From NCBI GenBank assembly GCA_025922795.1, contig JAICHC010000121.1, positions 1-7,553 of the forward strand: a DNA stretch of 7,553 nucleotides, written 5' to 3'. The stretch comes from Candidatus Binatia bacterium. GTDB taxonomy: Bacteria; Desulfobacterota_B; Binatia; UBA9968. The notes beneath the pieces were generated by a model that searched no databases, was not told where the DNA came from, and worked only from the letters and a program-made list of their open reading frames with translations. Shown here in pieces: positions 1 through 7,506 of this stretch. Every line of letters starts with the position of its first letter. Position 1 is the stretch's first letter. The position numbers were made by a program, and so were the translations under genes.

Positions 1-1731
1 CTCAATTACCTGAATGGGGTTTTCTGCGCTCGGGAAGAGCGCGCACAATTCAACCAAATTTATAAACGCTTCACCGGAATTGACACTTCCTGTGCCACAC
101 TCACGATCGAGAAGAAGCGGTTGATGATCGGCAAATACATGGCGGGCGACATAGAAGGCCTCGCCTTTCTGTTGAAGAACGTTTCCAGCCGCGACCGCCA
201 CGCGGCCGACGTCACCCTTTATGGACTCAAAAGAGCGTTGGTCGAAGTCTTGGCGTTTTTTCCGGTCTATCGCAGTTATACCAGCCGCGACCAGTGCAGC
301 GCCGAAGACCGTGCTTGGCTCAGCGTCGCGGTCGAGCATGCCAAAGCGGCCAACCCAGGCTTGCTGTTCGAATTAAACTTTATCGAACGATTTCTCCTGT
401 TGCGCTTCGAGGATCACCATTCTGAGGAAGAAAAAAGCGACTGGACCCACTTCGTGATGCGGTTCCAGCAACTGACCGGACCGCTTATGGCCAAGGGATT
501 GGAGGATACGGCTCTGTACGTCTACAATCGATTGCTGTCGCTGAACGATGTCGGCGGCGATCCCGATCATTTCGGCGTTTCGGTCGATGAATTTCATGAC
601 TTTATTCGGCGTCGCCACGAACTATGGCCGCACACGATGAACGCGACCGCGACGCACGATACCAAACGCGGCGAGGATGCGCGGGCGAGAGTCAACGTGC
701 TTTCCGAGCTGCCCGAGGAGTGGGAGCAACATCTCAGGTCCTGGAGCAGAATCAACCGCCGGAAAAAATTGATGATCAAAGGCGATGAAGCGCCGGATCG
801 CAATGATGAGTATTTGCTCTATCAGACATTGATCGGCTCGTATCCTGTCGATGGTGCGCAGGAAGGAGACTTTTTAGAGCGCTTGAAGTCGTACTTGATC
901 AAGGCGGTGCGCGAAGCCAAGGTTCACACCGAATGGCTCAAGCCGGATCTGGCTTACGAACGGGCTTTCATTGATTTTGCCGAAGCGATCCTGGACCCGT
1001 CGGATGATCGTTTCCGCGCCGAGTTTATGCCGTTCCTCAACCGGATCGCCTATGGCGGCATGTTCAACTCGCTGGCGCAAACTCTGCTGAAGATGACGGT
1101 GCCGGGGGTTCCCGATATTTATCAAGGCAGCGAGCTTTGGGACTTGAGTTTCGTCGACCCGGACAATCGCCGAGCGGTGGATTTCGCCGCGCGAGCGCGT
1201 TGCCTGAAAGAGCTCAAGGCCGCTGAGTTGAGGGATCCTTTGGGTCTGCTGCAGGACCTGCTTTCTCACTGGCAAGACGGCCGCATCAAGCTGTATTTAA
1301 TGGCAAAGTTGCTACAGTTCCGCCGTGCTTATGCTGATCTGTTCGCCTCCGGCGAATACCTCCCGCTCCAAGCCACAGGTGAGATGGGCAAGCGGGTTTG
1401 TGCCTTTGCCAGACGGCGAGGTCGAGTGTGGGTATTGGCGATCGCGCCGCGGCTGGTCGGGCAAGCCGCTTATCACGGCTATGCGCCGCTGGGCGAGGAT
1501 CGGTGGGGTGTAACTGCGCTCACGCTGCCGGCGGAGGCGCCGCGTGACTGGCGCGACGTGGTAAGCGGGGAGACTCTCAAGGTGGCGCCGCCGCCAGTCT
1601 CAAATCGTTTGTCGTTGGGGAACGTATTCAAGCATTTTCCAGTGGCATTGCTCTATCACGAGAAAGCCATGGGCCCGTTCCAGTCTGTTGAGGAAAACGA
1701 GCATGCAACCATTATCGAGCATCCTGCATGA
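1..1731 (+). CDS. treY: Malto-oligosyltrehalose synthase, C-terminal part (5' end outside window)
   Basis: TreY is a cytoplasmic GH13 enzyme that isomerises the reducing-end alpha-1,4 bond of a maltooligosaccharide to alpha,alpha-1,1, making maltooligosyl trehalose for cleavage by TreZ. The frame is open from base 1 and the peptide before the ATG at 124 (ending IEKKRLMIGKYMAGDIEGLA) is typical TreY, so neither the TTG at 121 nor that ATG is the real start. About 576 codons are visible. Full TreY proteins have roughly 700 to over 900 residues, so the N-terminal barrel with the first two catalytic carboxylates is missing. The third catalytic Asp is in ATHDTKRGED (GAT at 658-660). Further on are the conserved PGVPDIYQGSELWDLS and VDPDNRRAVDF blocks, then a C-terminal beta domain ending near FPVALL. 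The last ~20 residues overlap the start of glgE. No frameshift or internal stop is seen. The family call is firm. Confidence 0.95.
   Translation, partial: LNYLNGVFCAREERAQFNQIYKRFTGIDTSCATLTIEKKRLMIGKYMAGDIEGLAFLLKNVSSRDRHAADVTLYGLKRALVEVLAFFPVYRSYTSRDQCSAEDRAWLSVAVEHAKAANPGLLFELNFIERFLLLRFEDHHSEEEKSDWTHFVMRFQQLTGPLMAKGLEDTALYVYNRLLSLNDVGGDPDHFGVSVDEFHDFIRRRHELWPHTMNATATHDTKRGEDARARVNVLSELPEEWEQHLRSWSRINRRKKLMIKGDEAPDRNDEYLLYQTLIGSYPVDGAQEGDFLERLKSYLIKAVREAKVHTEWLKPDLAYERAFIDFAEAILDPSDDRFRAEFMPFLNRIAYGGMFNSLAQTLLKMTVPGVPDIYQGSELWDLSFVDPDNRRAVDFAARARCLKELKAAELRDPLGLLQDLLSHWQDGRIKLYLMAKLLQFRRAYADLFASGEYLPLQATGEMGKRVCAFARRRGRVWVLAIAPRLVGQAAYHGYAPLGEDRWGVTALTLPAEAPRDWRDVVSGETLKVAPPPVSNRLSLGNVFKHFPVALLYHEKAMGPFQSVEENEHATIIEHPA
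1689..1694 (+). promoter_or_regulatory. Ribosome binding site that decides the glgE start
   Basis: TGAGGA lies inside the treY reading frame, 8 bases before the ATG at 1703, a good Shine-Dalgarno match and spacing. The alternative in-frame TTG at 1688 has no purine-rich site before it. This favours the ATG at 1703 as the glgE start and implies that ribosomes finishing treY pass over the site. Confidence 0.6.
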
Positions 1732-3712
1732 GGGAATCGATCGCGTCATTATCGAAGGGGTCGCGCCGGAAATCGACGGCGGGCGGTTTCCGGTCAAGCG
1801 CATCCGCGGCGAGTCGCTAGCGGTCGAAGCGGATATCTTCGTCGACGGCCACGACGAGATCTCGGCAGTGCTTCTGTTTCGCCGGGAGCAGGATAAAGAA
1901 TGGCGCGAGGCGCCGATGGCGCCGTTGATTAACGACCGCTGGCGTGGCGTGTTCGTTGCCAACGAGCTCGGGCCCTACGTTTACACCTTGAGCGCATGGA
2001 TCAATCGTTTTAAGTCGTGGCGCCGGGATCTGCGCAAAAAAGCCGAGGCCGGCGCGCACACGGATCTGGATATGCAGACGGGCGCTCTGCTGGTTGAAGA
2101 AGCGAGCAAGCGCGCCAGCGGCGCCGACGCAAAGAAACTTGCCGAGTGGGCGAAGAATTTGAGTGCGAAGAATCAAACGTTGGAGACCAAGTTGGTCCAA
2201 GCGCTGAGCGACGAGCTTGACGCCCTCATCGACCACTACCCCGAGAGAAAGGGCGCGACCCGATACGACAAGGAATTGGTTGCCGTGGTTGACCGCGAGA
2301 AGGCTCGTTTCAGCTCGTGGTACGAGCTGTTCCCACGCTCGTCCGCGGCCAAGCCCGGTGCGCACGGGACCTTCAAAGACTGCGAACCGCTGCTTTCCTA
2401 CGTGGCCGAAATGGGGTTCGATATTCTCTATCTGCCACCCATTCATCCGATCGGGCGGACGCATCGCAAGGGAAAGAATAATACGGTCACTGCCAGCGCC
2501 AACGACCCCGGCAGCCCGTGGGCGATCGGCGCCGAGGAGGGGGGTCATAAAGCCATTCATCTGGCGCTCGGCACGATCGAGGACTTTAAACGTTTCGCGA
2601 AAAAGGCCGAGTCCCTGGGTCTCGAGATCGCGCTGGACTTGGCCTACCAGTGCAGCCCCGATCATCCTTACGTCAAGGACCATCCGCAGTGGTTTCGCTG
2701 GCGCCCGGACGGCACCGTTCAGTACGCCGAAAACCCGCCGAAAAAATATGAGGATATCTACCCGCTCGATTTCAGCTCGGAGCAGTGGCGCGAGCTCTGG
2801 CGAGAATTAAGGAGCGTCGTGCAATATTGGATCGACCAGGGCGTGCATATCTTTCGCGTCGACAATCCGCATACCAAGCCGCTGCCGTTCTGGGAGTGGC
2901 TGATCAATGACGTGAAGAAGGATCACCCGGAGGTCATTTTTCTCTCCGAGGCATTCACGCGTCCGAAACTGATGTACAATCTGGCCAAGCTGGGTTTCAG
3001 CCAATCGTATACATATTTTACCTGGCGCAACACCAAGTCCGAGCTGACCCAATACTTCAAAGAGCTGACCGAAACCGATGTGCGCGAGTACTTTCGTCCC
3101 AATTTGTGGCCGAATACGCCGGATATTTTAAGCGAATACCTTCAGTTCGGCGGCCGGCCCGGATTCATGACGCGGCTCGTGCTCGCCGCCACACTCGGCG
3201 CCAGCTATGGCATTTACGGTCCGGCGTTCGAGCTGCTCGAGGCGCGCCCGCGCGAACCCGGCAGCGAAGAGTATTTAGACTCCGAGAAATACGAGATCAA
3301 GCAGTGGGATAGAGACCGAGCGGACAGCCTCAAGGAATTCATCGCTCGGGTCAACCGCATTCGCCGCGAGAACCCGGCGCTGCAGAGTGATCGGGGCCTG
3401 CGCTTCCATGAAACCGATAACGAGCAGATCATCTGTTACACCAAACAGTCGGAGGATCTTGACGACGTGATCGCCGCAGTGGTGAATCTGGATCCGCACC
3501 ATGTGCAGTCCGGTTGGGTGAAGATTCCCGTCGAGACGCTCGAGCTCGGCCCCCAGGACGCCTATCAGGCGCATGACCTTTTGACCGGCGCACGGTTTCT
3601 CTGGCAAGGGCCGAGAAATTACGTGGAGCTCAACCCGCAGGCGGTCCCCGCCCATATTCTGCGCCTGCGGCGACGTGTTCGGCGGGAACAAGACTTTGAT
3701 TATTTCATGTAA
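1703..3712 (+). CDS. glgE: Alpha-1,4-glucan:maltose-1-phosphate maltosyltransferase GlgE
   Basis: GlgE (GH13_3) transfers maltose from alpha-maltose 1-phosphate to the non-reducing end of an alpha-1,4-glucan, releasing phosphate, in the cytoplasm. From the ATG it has 669 residues, the normal family length. Order: N-terminal beta-sandwich (about 10-105), charged helical insert (about 105-195), catalytic barrel (about 200-570, opening near HGTFKDCEPLL) and C-terminal beta domain. The predicted nucleophile is D387 in FRVDNPHTKP, the acid/base E416 in FLSEAFTRP, and the third carboxylate D474 in NTPDIL, matching D394, E423 and D480 of Streptomyces GlgE. Expected maltose-phosphate contacts are present: K256 (HRKGKNN), Q316 (YQCSPDHPY), N344, K347 and Y349 (ENPPKKY), and the SEKYEIKQWD segment. 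A TTG at 1688 would add five residues, but the ribosome binding site supports 1703. It overlaps treY by 29 bases and ends 5 bases before treS-mak, whose kinase makes its substrate. Confidence 0.96.
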   Translation: MQPLSSILHEGIDRVIIEGVAPEIDGGRFPVKRIRGESLAVEADIFVDGHDEISAVLLFRREQDKEWREAPMAPLINDRWRGVFVANELGPYVYTLSAWINRFKSWRRDLRKKAEAGAHTDLDMQTGALLVEEASKRASGADAKKLAEWAKNLSAKNQTLETKLVQALSDELDALIDHYPERKGATRYDKELVAVVDREKARFSSWYELFPRSSAAKPGAHGTFKDCEPLLSYVAEMGFDILYLPPIHPIGRTHRKGKNNTVTASANDPGSPWAIGAEEGGHKAIHLALGTIEDFKRFAKKAESLGLEIALDLAYQCSPDHPYVKDHPQWFRWRPDGTVQYAENPPKKYEDIYPLDFSSEQWRELWRELRSVVQYWIDQGVHIFRVDNPHTKPLPFWEWLINDVKKDHPEVIFLSEAFTRPKLMYNLAKLGFSQSYTYFTWRNTKSELTQYFKELTETDVREYFRPNLWPNTPDILSEYLQFGGRPGFMTRLVLAATLGASYGIYGPAFELLEARPREPGSEEYLDSEKYEIKQWDRDRADSLKEFIARVNRIRRENPALQSDRGLRFHETDNEQIICYTKQSEDLDDVIAAVVNLDPHHVQSGWVKIPVETLELGPQDAYQAHDLLTGARFLWQGPRNYVELNPQAVPAHILRLRRRVRREQDFDYFM

Positions 3713-3715
3713 GGA
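3711..3715 (+). promoter_or_regulatory. Closely spaced ribosome binding site of treS-mak
   Basis: AAGGA overlaps the glgE TAA stop and is only 2 bases from the ATG at 3718, shorter than the usual 5 to 9. Downstream there is no other ATG, GTG or TTG before the conserved DPLWYKDAVIYELH block, so 3718 remains the best start. Initiation probably relies on ribosomes terminating on glgE and restarting, which would keep the two products coupled. The site itself is seen; the coupling is inferred. Confidence 0.4.
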
Positions 3716-3717
3716 TT

Positions 3718-6700
3718 ATGAAAGCGGCAAAAAGAAGCTCCGGCGATATTGCTCTCGAAGACGACCCGCTCTGGTACAAGGACGCGGTCATTTACGAACT
3801 CCATGTCCGCGCGTTTGCCGACGGTAACGCGGACGGCATCGGCGACTTCAAGGGATTGACTCAAAAACTCGACTACCTGCACGATCTCGGCGTCACCGCG
3901 CTTTGGTTGTTGCCTTTCTATCCATCACCCTTAAAGGACGACGGTTATGATATCGCCAGCTACAGCGAGATCCACCCGGATTACGGCACGCTCAAGGACT
4001 TCAAAAGTTTTTTAAAGGAAGCGCACCGCCGCGGCCTGCGGGTGATCACCGAGCTGGTCGTTAACCATACCTCGGATCACCATCCGTGGTTTCAGCGCGC
4101 GCGTCGCGCCGCGTCAGGCAGCAAGGAGCGCGACTTCTACGTCTGGAGCGATAATCAGGAGCGGTACAAGGAAGCGCGCATCATCTTCAAGGATTTTGAA
4201 ACTTCCAACTGGGCGTGGGATCCGATCGCCAAGGCTTACTACTGGCATCGATTTTACTCGCATCAACCCGACCTGAATTTTGCCAATCCGGCGGTCAAGC
4301 GGGCGATATTCGATGTGGTTGATTTCTGGCTGGATATGGGTGTCGACGGCCTGCGTCTGGACGCGGTGCCTTACTTGTTCGAACGGGACGCCAGCAGTTG
4401 CGAGAATCTGCCGGAAACCCATCTGTTTTTAAAGGAGCTGCGCAGTCACGTCGACGGAAACCATCACAATCGCATGCTGCTCGCCGAGGCCAACCAATGG
4501 CCCGAAGAGGCCGTGACTTATTTCGGCAGCGGTGACGAATGCCACATGGCGTTTCACTTCCCCTTGATGCCGCGCATTTTCATGTCCGTACACATGGAAG
4601 ATCGCTTCCCGATCGTCGACATTCTCGGCCAGACGCCGGAGATTCCCGCGAATAGTCAATGGACGTTGTTTCTGCGTAACCATGACGAGCTGACCCTCGA
4701 AATGGTGACCGATGAGGACCGCGATTACATGTATAAGGTGTACGCCAGCGATCCCAAGGCGCGGATCAATCTCGGCATCCGCCGCCGCTTGGCGCCGCTG
4801 CTCGGAAACAACCGCAGAAAGCTCGAATTGCTTAATTGCTTGCTCTTTTCGCTGCCCGGGACGCCGGTGGTTTACTACGGCGACGAGATCGGCATGGGGG
4901 ACAATTTTTACCTCGGCGACCGCAACGGCGTGCGCACGCCGATGCAGTGGAGCGCGGACCGCAACGCCGGCTTTTCCCAAGCCAACCCGCAGCGCCTGTT
5001 TCTGCCGATCATCATCGACCCGGAGCATCATTACGAGGCGATCAACGTCGAAGCGCAGCAGCAGAATCTAAGCTCGACGCTATGGTGGATGAAGCGGCTA
5101 ATCATGTTGCGTAAGCGCTATCATGCGTTCGGCCGCGGCACGACCGAATTTCTTTATCCGGAAAATCGCCGTGTGCTGGTTTTTATCCGCCGCCTGGACG
5201 ATGAGATCATCCTGACTGTGGCCAATCTGTCACGCTTCGTGCAGTGCGCCGAGCTGGATCTTTCGGAATTCAAAAGCCGAGTGCCGGTGGAGCTTTTTGG
5301 TCAGACCGAGTTTCCGCCGATCGGCGAGCTGCCCTATTTCATCACCTTGGGACCGCATGGCTTTTACTGGTTCAAGCTCGAAAACGTACAGGCGACGGCA
5401 CCGCGCCCGCCTGAGGAAGTGCCGCTTGCCGCGCTTGAAGTGCCCGGCGCCTGGGAGCAGATCTTCTCGCGCGCGGGCAAATCCGGGCTGGAAAAAATTC
5501 TCCCGCGCTATCTGAAAAATTGCCGCTGGTTCGGCGGCAAGGCGCGCAAGATGCGATCGGTCAGCGTAACCGAAGCGATCGCGGTGCCGGCGGATGGACA
5601 GGAGGCCTACTTTACTGCTGTGGAAGTGGCCTACGGGGAAGGCCAGCCTGAGACGTACCTTTTGCCGCTGGCCTTTGTCACCGGCGAACGAGCCGCCGAG
5701 TTGCAGCAATCTTCGCCTCAGGCGGTGGTGATACGGCTCAAAAGCAAGCAGGCCGGGGAAGTGACCGAGGGGATCGTCGTCGACGCGCTTTACGATCGCG
5801 AGTTCCTCAAGACCTTACTCGGCGCGATTGCGCACCGGCGCAGCCTGCGCGGAAAGTCCCTTGAAGTTTTTGGTGCCCCGTCGAAACACTTTCGCGCTTT
5901 ACGGGGACCGTCGCAGACGTCTTTGGAGCCCGCGCTCATAAGAAAGGAGCAGAGCAACACGTCGGTTGTCTATGGCGACCGCTTTATCCTCAAAATTTTT
6001 CGGCGATTGCAGGACGGAGTGAATCCCGATTTGGAGATCGGTCGCTTCATCACTGAAAAGACTTCTTTCGAGTACGTGCCCAAATTGGCGGGCAGCTTTC
6101 AGTTGCGCTATCACAACAACAGCGTCGCGACCGTGGGCATCCTGCAAAGCTACGTCAGAAACCAGGGCGATGCATGGCGCTACACGCTGGATCACCTCGC
6201 CGATTTTTTTGAGGCATGCTCGGCGCTCACCGAGCTGCCGGCAGAAATGCGCCGTCCGCTAAGCCATATGGTGGATTTTGCCGATCGTGAAGTGCCTGAC
6301 GCAGCGCGCGAGTTGATCGGCACCTACCTCGCATCGGTGGGGCTGCTCGGGCGGCGGACCGGCGAGCTTCACGTCGCGCTCGCTTCCGATAACCAGGATC
6401 CCGACTTCACGGCCGAGGCCTTCACCCCGTTCTATCGCCGCGCCGCTTACCAGAGCATGCGCACTCTTGCCGATCGCGCCCTGGGGTCGCTGCGCGAGCG
6501 GTTAAAAACTTTGCCGGAGGAAGTGCGTGACGAGGCCGAGCGGGTGCTTGGTCTCAAGAATGAGATTTTTAGCCGCTTCCGCTTTATCGTGGACCAAAAA
6601 ATCACCGCCCTGCGGATTCGATGTCACGGCGATTATCACCTCGGCCAAGTGCTGTTTACCGGCAAGGATTTCGTTATCACCGACTTTGAGGGCGAACCGG

Positions 6701-7071
6701 CGCAGCCGATCGCCGAGCGACGCAGCAAGCGCTCACCGCTGGTTGATATCGCGGGTATGCTGCGGTCATTTGATTATGCGGGGCTTTCGGCGCTCAGAAG
6801 CAGCGATTTCCGGCCGGAAGCTTTGTCCCATTTGACCGCGGCATCAAATAGCTGGGTTTTCTGGGTATCGGTGGTGTTTCTCCAGGCTTATCTCGAGGCC
6901 ACTCACAGCGGCGGGTTTTTACCGGCGGCGAAACCGGAACTCAAAGCCCTCCTCGATTTGTACCTGCTCCACAAAGGTGTTTACGAGCTCAATTATGAGC
7001 TGAACAATCGGCCCGAATGGGTCGGTGTGCCGATTCGCGGCGTTCTCGATATTTTGCAACCCGCCCACTAG
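3718..7071 (+). CDS. treS-mak: Trehalose synthase-maltokinase fusion protein
   Basis: A 1117-residue bifunctional enzyme. Residues about 15-557 are TreS (GH13_16), which interconverts trehalose and maltose. The rest is maltokinase (Mak/Pep2), which phosphorylates maltose with ATP to maltose 1-phosphate, the GlgE substrate. TreS shows the calcium-binding-type loop DGNADGIGD (35-43), ELVVNHTSD, predicted nucleophile D215 (GLRLDAVPY), acid/base E257 (LLAEANQWPE), D323 (FLRNHDELT) and RTPMQWSADRNAGF. A Pro/Ala-rich linker (about 558-580) follows. The kinase half starts near the LPRYLKNCRWFGGKAR block (W604), with nucleotide-binding K759 (FILKIFRRL), catalytic D972 in CHGDYHLGQVL, metal-binding D989 in DFEGEPAQP, and a typical C-terminus (YELNNRPEWVGVPIRGVL). 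The length equals a TreS plus a full maltokinase, and both active sites look intact. Natural fusions of this kind are known in many bacteria. It is the last gene of the unit, 5 bases after glgE. GlgB does not follow it. Confidence 0.96.
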   Translation: MKAAKRSSGDIALEDDPLWYKDAVIYELHVRAFADGNADGIGDFKGLTQKLDYLHDLGVTALWLLPFYPSPLKDDGYDIASYSEIHPDYGTLKDFKSFLKEAHRRGLRVITELVVNHTSDHHPWFQRARRAASGSKERDFYVWSDNQERYKEARIIFKDFETSNWAWDPIAKAYYWHRFYSHQPDLNFANPAVKRAIFDVVDFWLDMGVDGLRLDAVPYLFERDASSCENLPETHLFLKELRSHVDGNHHNRMLLAEANQWPEEAVTYFGSGDECHMAFHFPLMPRIFMSVHMEDRFPIVDILGQTPEIPANSQWTLFLRNHDELTLEMVTDEDRDYMYKVYASDPKARINLGIRRRLAPLLGNNRRKLELLNCLLFSLPGTPVVYYGDEIGMGDNFYLGDRNGVRTPMQWSADRNAGFSQANPQRLFLPIIIDPEHHYEAINVEAQQQNLSSTLWWMKRLIMLRKRYHAFGRGTTEFLYPENRRVLVFIRRLDDEIILTVANLSRFVQCAELDLSEFKSRVPVELFGQTEFPPIGELPYFITLGPHGFYWFKLENVQATAPRPPEEVPLAALEVPGAWEQIFSRAGKSGLEKILPRYLKNCRWFGGKARKMRSVSVTEAIAVPADGQEAYFTAVEVAYGEGQPETYLLPLAFVTGERAAELQQSSPQAVVIRLKSKQAGEVTEGIVVDALYDREFLKTLLGAIAHRRSLRGKSLEVFGAPSKHFRALRGPSQTSLEPALIRKEQSNTSVVYGDRFILKIFRRLQDGVNPDLEIGRFITEKTSFEYVPKLAGSFQLRYHNNSVATVGILQSYVRNQGDAWRYTLDHLADFFEACSALTELPAEMRRPLSHMVDFADREVPDAARELIGTYLASVGLLGRRTGELHVALASDNQDPDFTAEAFTPFYRRAAYQSMRTLADRALGSLRERLKTLPEEVRDEAERVLGLKNEIFSRFRFIVDQKITALRIRCHGDYHLGQVLFTGKDFVITDFEGEPAQPIAERRSKRSPLVDIAGMLRSFDYAGLSALRSSDFRPEALSHLTAASNSWVFWVSVVFLQAYLEATHSGGFLPAAKPELKALLDLYLLHKGVYELNYELNNRPEWVGVPIRGVLDILQPAH

Positions 7072-7107
7072 TCTAGCCGGGGGCCATTCGCAACGCTAGC
7101 AAGCTCG

Positions 7108-7506
7108 TTAATCGACCGGCGGCTCCTGTTGCAGCTTGCGCACGGTGACTCGGACCGTTGCCGGATTGAGCTGCTGCAGCGTGATATTCGGCGGGTGACG
7201 TACGTTTTGCTCGGAAATGCGCACGGTTCTGCGGCCACTCGCATCGACCGACGAGAGGTCGATGTCGATCCTGAGCCTGGATCTGTTCGGATCGAAAAAA
7301 TAAAACGATCGTTTGGGCCCAGTGAACGTTGCACTTACTGCGGCGGGTTGGATTTCTGCGACGCGATACTCAGGTGGCAGGTTTTGCACTTGCACCGGCA
7401 GCTTGTAGGTGACCTCGACGGTGCTCGACCCGGGGACCAAAACGTACCAAAGTCCGATAGCTAAGCCGAAGGTTAACAGCTTCGCGAGCCAGTTTTGCCG
7501 CACCAA
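7108..7506 (-). CDS. Short YbbR/CdaR-like membrane-anchored protein (start uncertain)
   Basis: Reads leftward, convergent with treS-mak, with its TAA at 7110-7108, 36 bases from the end of that gene. The product of about 132 residues starts with RQNWLAKLLTFGLAIGLWYV, a single membrane helix (about 6-24) preceded by positive charge. This resembles the N-terminus of YbbR proteins, which often begin with an NNWxLKLLSL-type helix. One extracytoplasmic beta-rich YbbR-type domain follows: LPVQVQNLPPEYRVAEIQPAAV, TFTGPKRSFYFF, IDIDLSSV, NITLQQLNPATVRVTV. In Firmicutes CdaR, a multi-YbbR protein, binds and regulates the diadenylate cyclase CdaA and is usually encoded just after it. The neighbour on this strand is outside the window. 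Typical CdaR proteins have three or four YbbR repeats; this has room for about one. The start could be TTG 7506, GTG 7503 or further out, since the frame stays open to the window edge and no ribosome binding site is evident. YbbR membership is likely; a c-di-AMP role is inferred. Confidence 0.75.
   Translation of the reverse strand: MVRQNWLAKLLTFGLAIGLWYVLVPGSSTVEVTYKLPVQVQNLPPEYRVAEIQPAAVSATFTGPKRSFYFFDPNRSRLRIDIDLSSVDASGRRTVRISEQNVRHPPNITLQQLNPATVRVTVRKLQQEPPVD

Noticed and set aside
121..126. TTG at 121 or ATG at 124 as the start of treY
   Set aside because: The in-frame sequence from base 1 is already conserved TreY sequence, so the gene begins outside the window.
1817..2683. Long open minus-strand frame (288 codons) opposite glgE
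   Set aside because: It lies wholly antisense to highly conserved GlgE sequence, its product resembles no family I know, and GC-rich codon use commonly leaves such frames open.
2217..2810. 197-codon plus-strand frame inside glgE in another phase
   Set aside because: The product is rich in Arg, Ser, Pro and Ala, as expected from out-of-frame reading of GC-rich codons, and the GlgE frame is continuous through it, so it is not evidence of a frameshift.
4429..5031. 200-codon minus-strand frame opposite treS, and similar shorter ones at 874-1275, 5230-5709 and 5899-6195
   Set aside because: All are antisense to conserved catalytic regions and show no recognisable domain or ribosome binding site; they are shadows of the real genes.
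7073..7120. Possible terminator hairpins between treS-mak and the convergent gene
   Set aside because: CTAGC (7073-7077) can pair with GCTAG (7095-7099), and GCCGG (7076-7080) with CCGGC (7116-7120), but stems are only 5 bases with long loops, and neither strand has a following T-run.
7129..7464. 111-codon plus-strand frame after treS-mak
   Set aside because: It is antisense to the YbbR-like gene, whose product has a clear membrane helix and domain pattern; the plus-strand product has neither.
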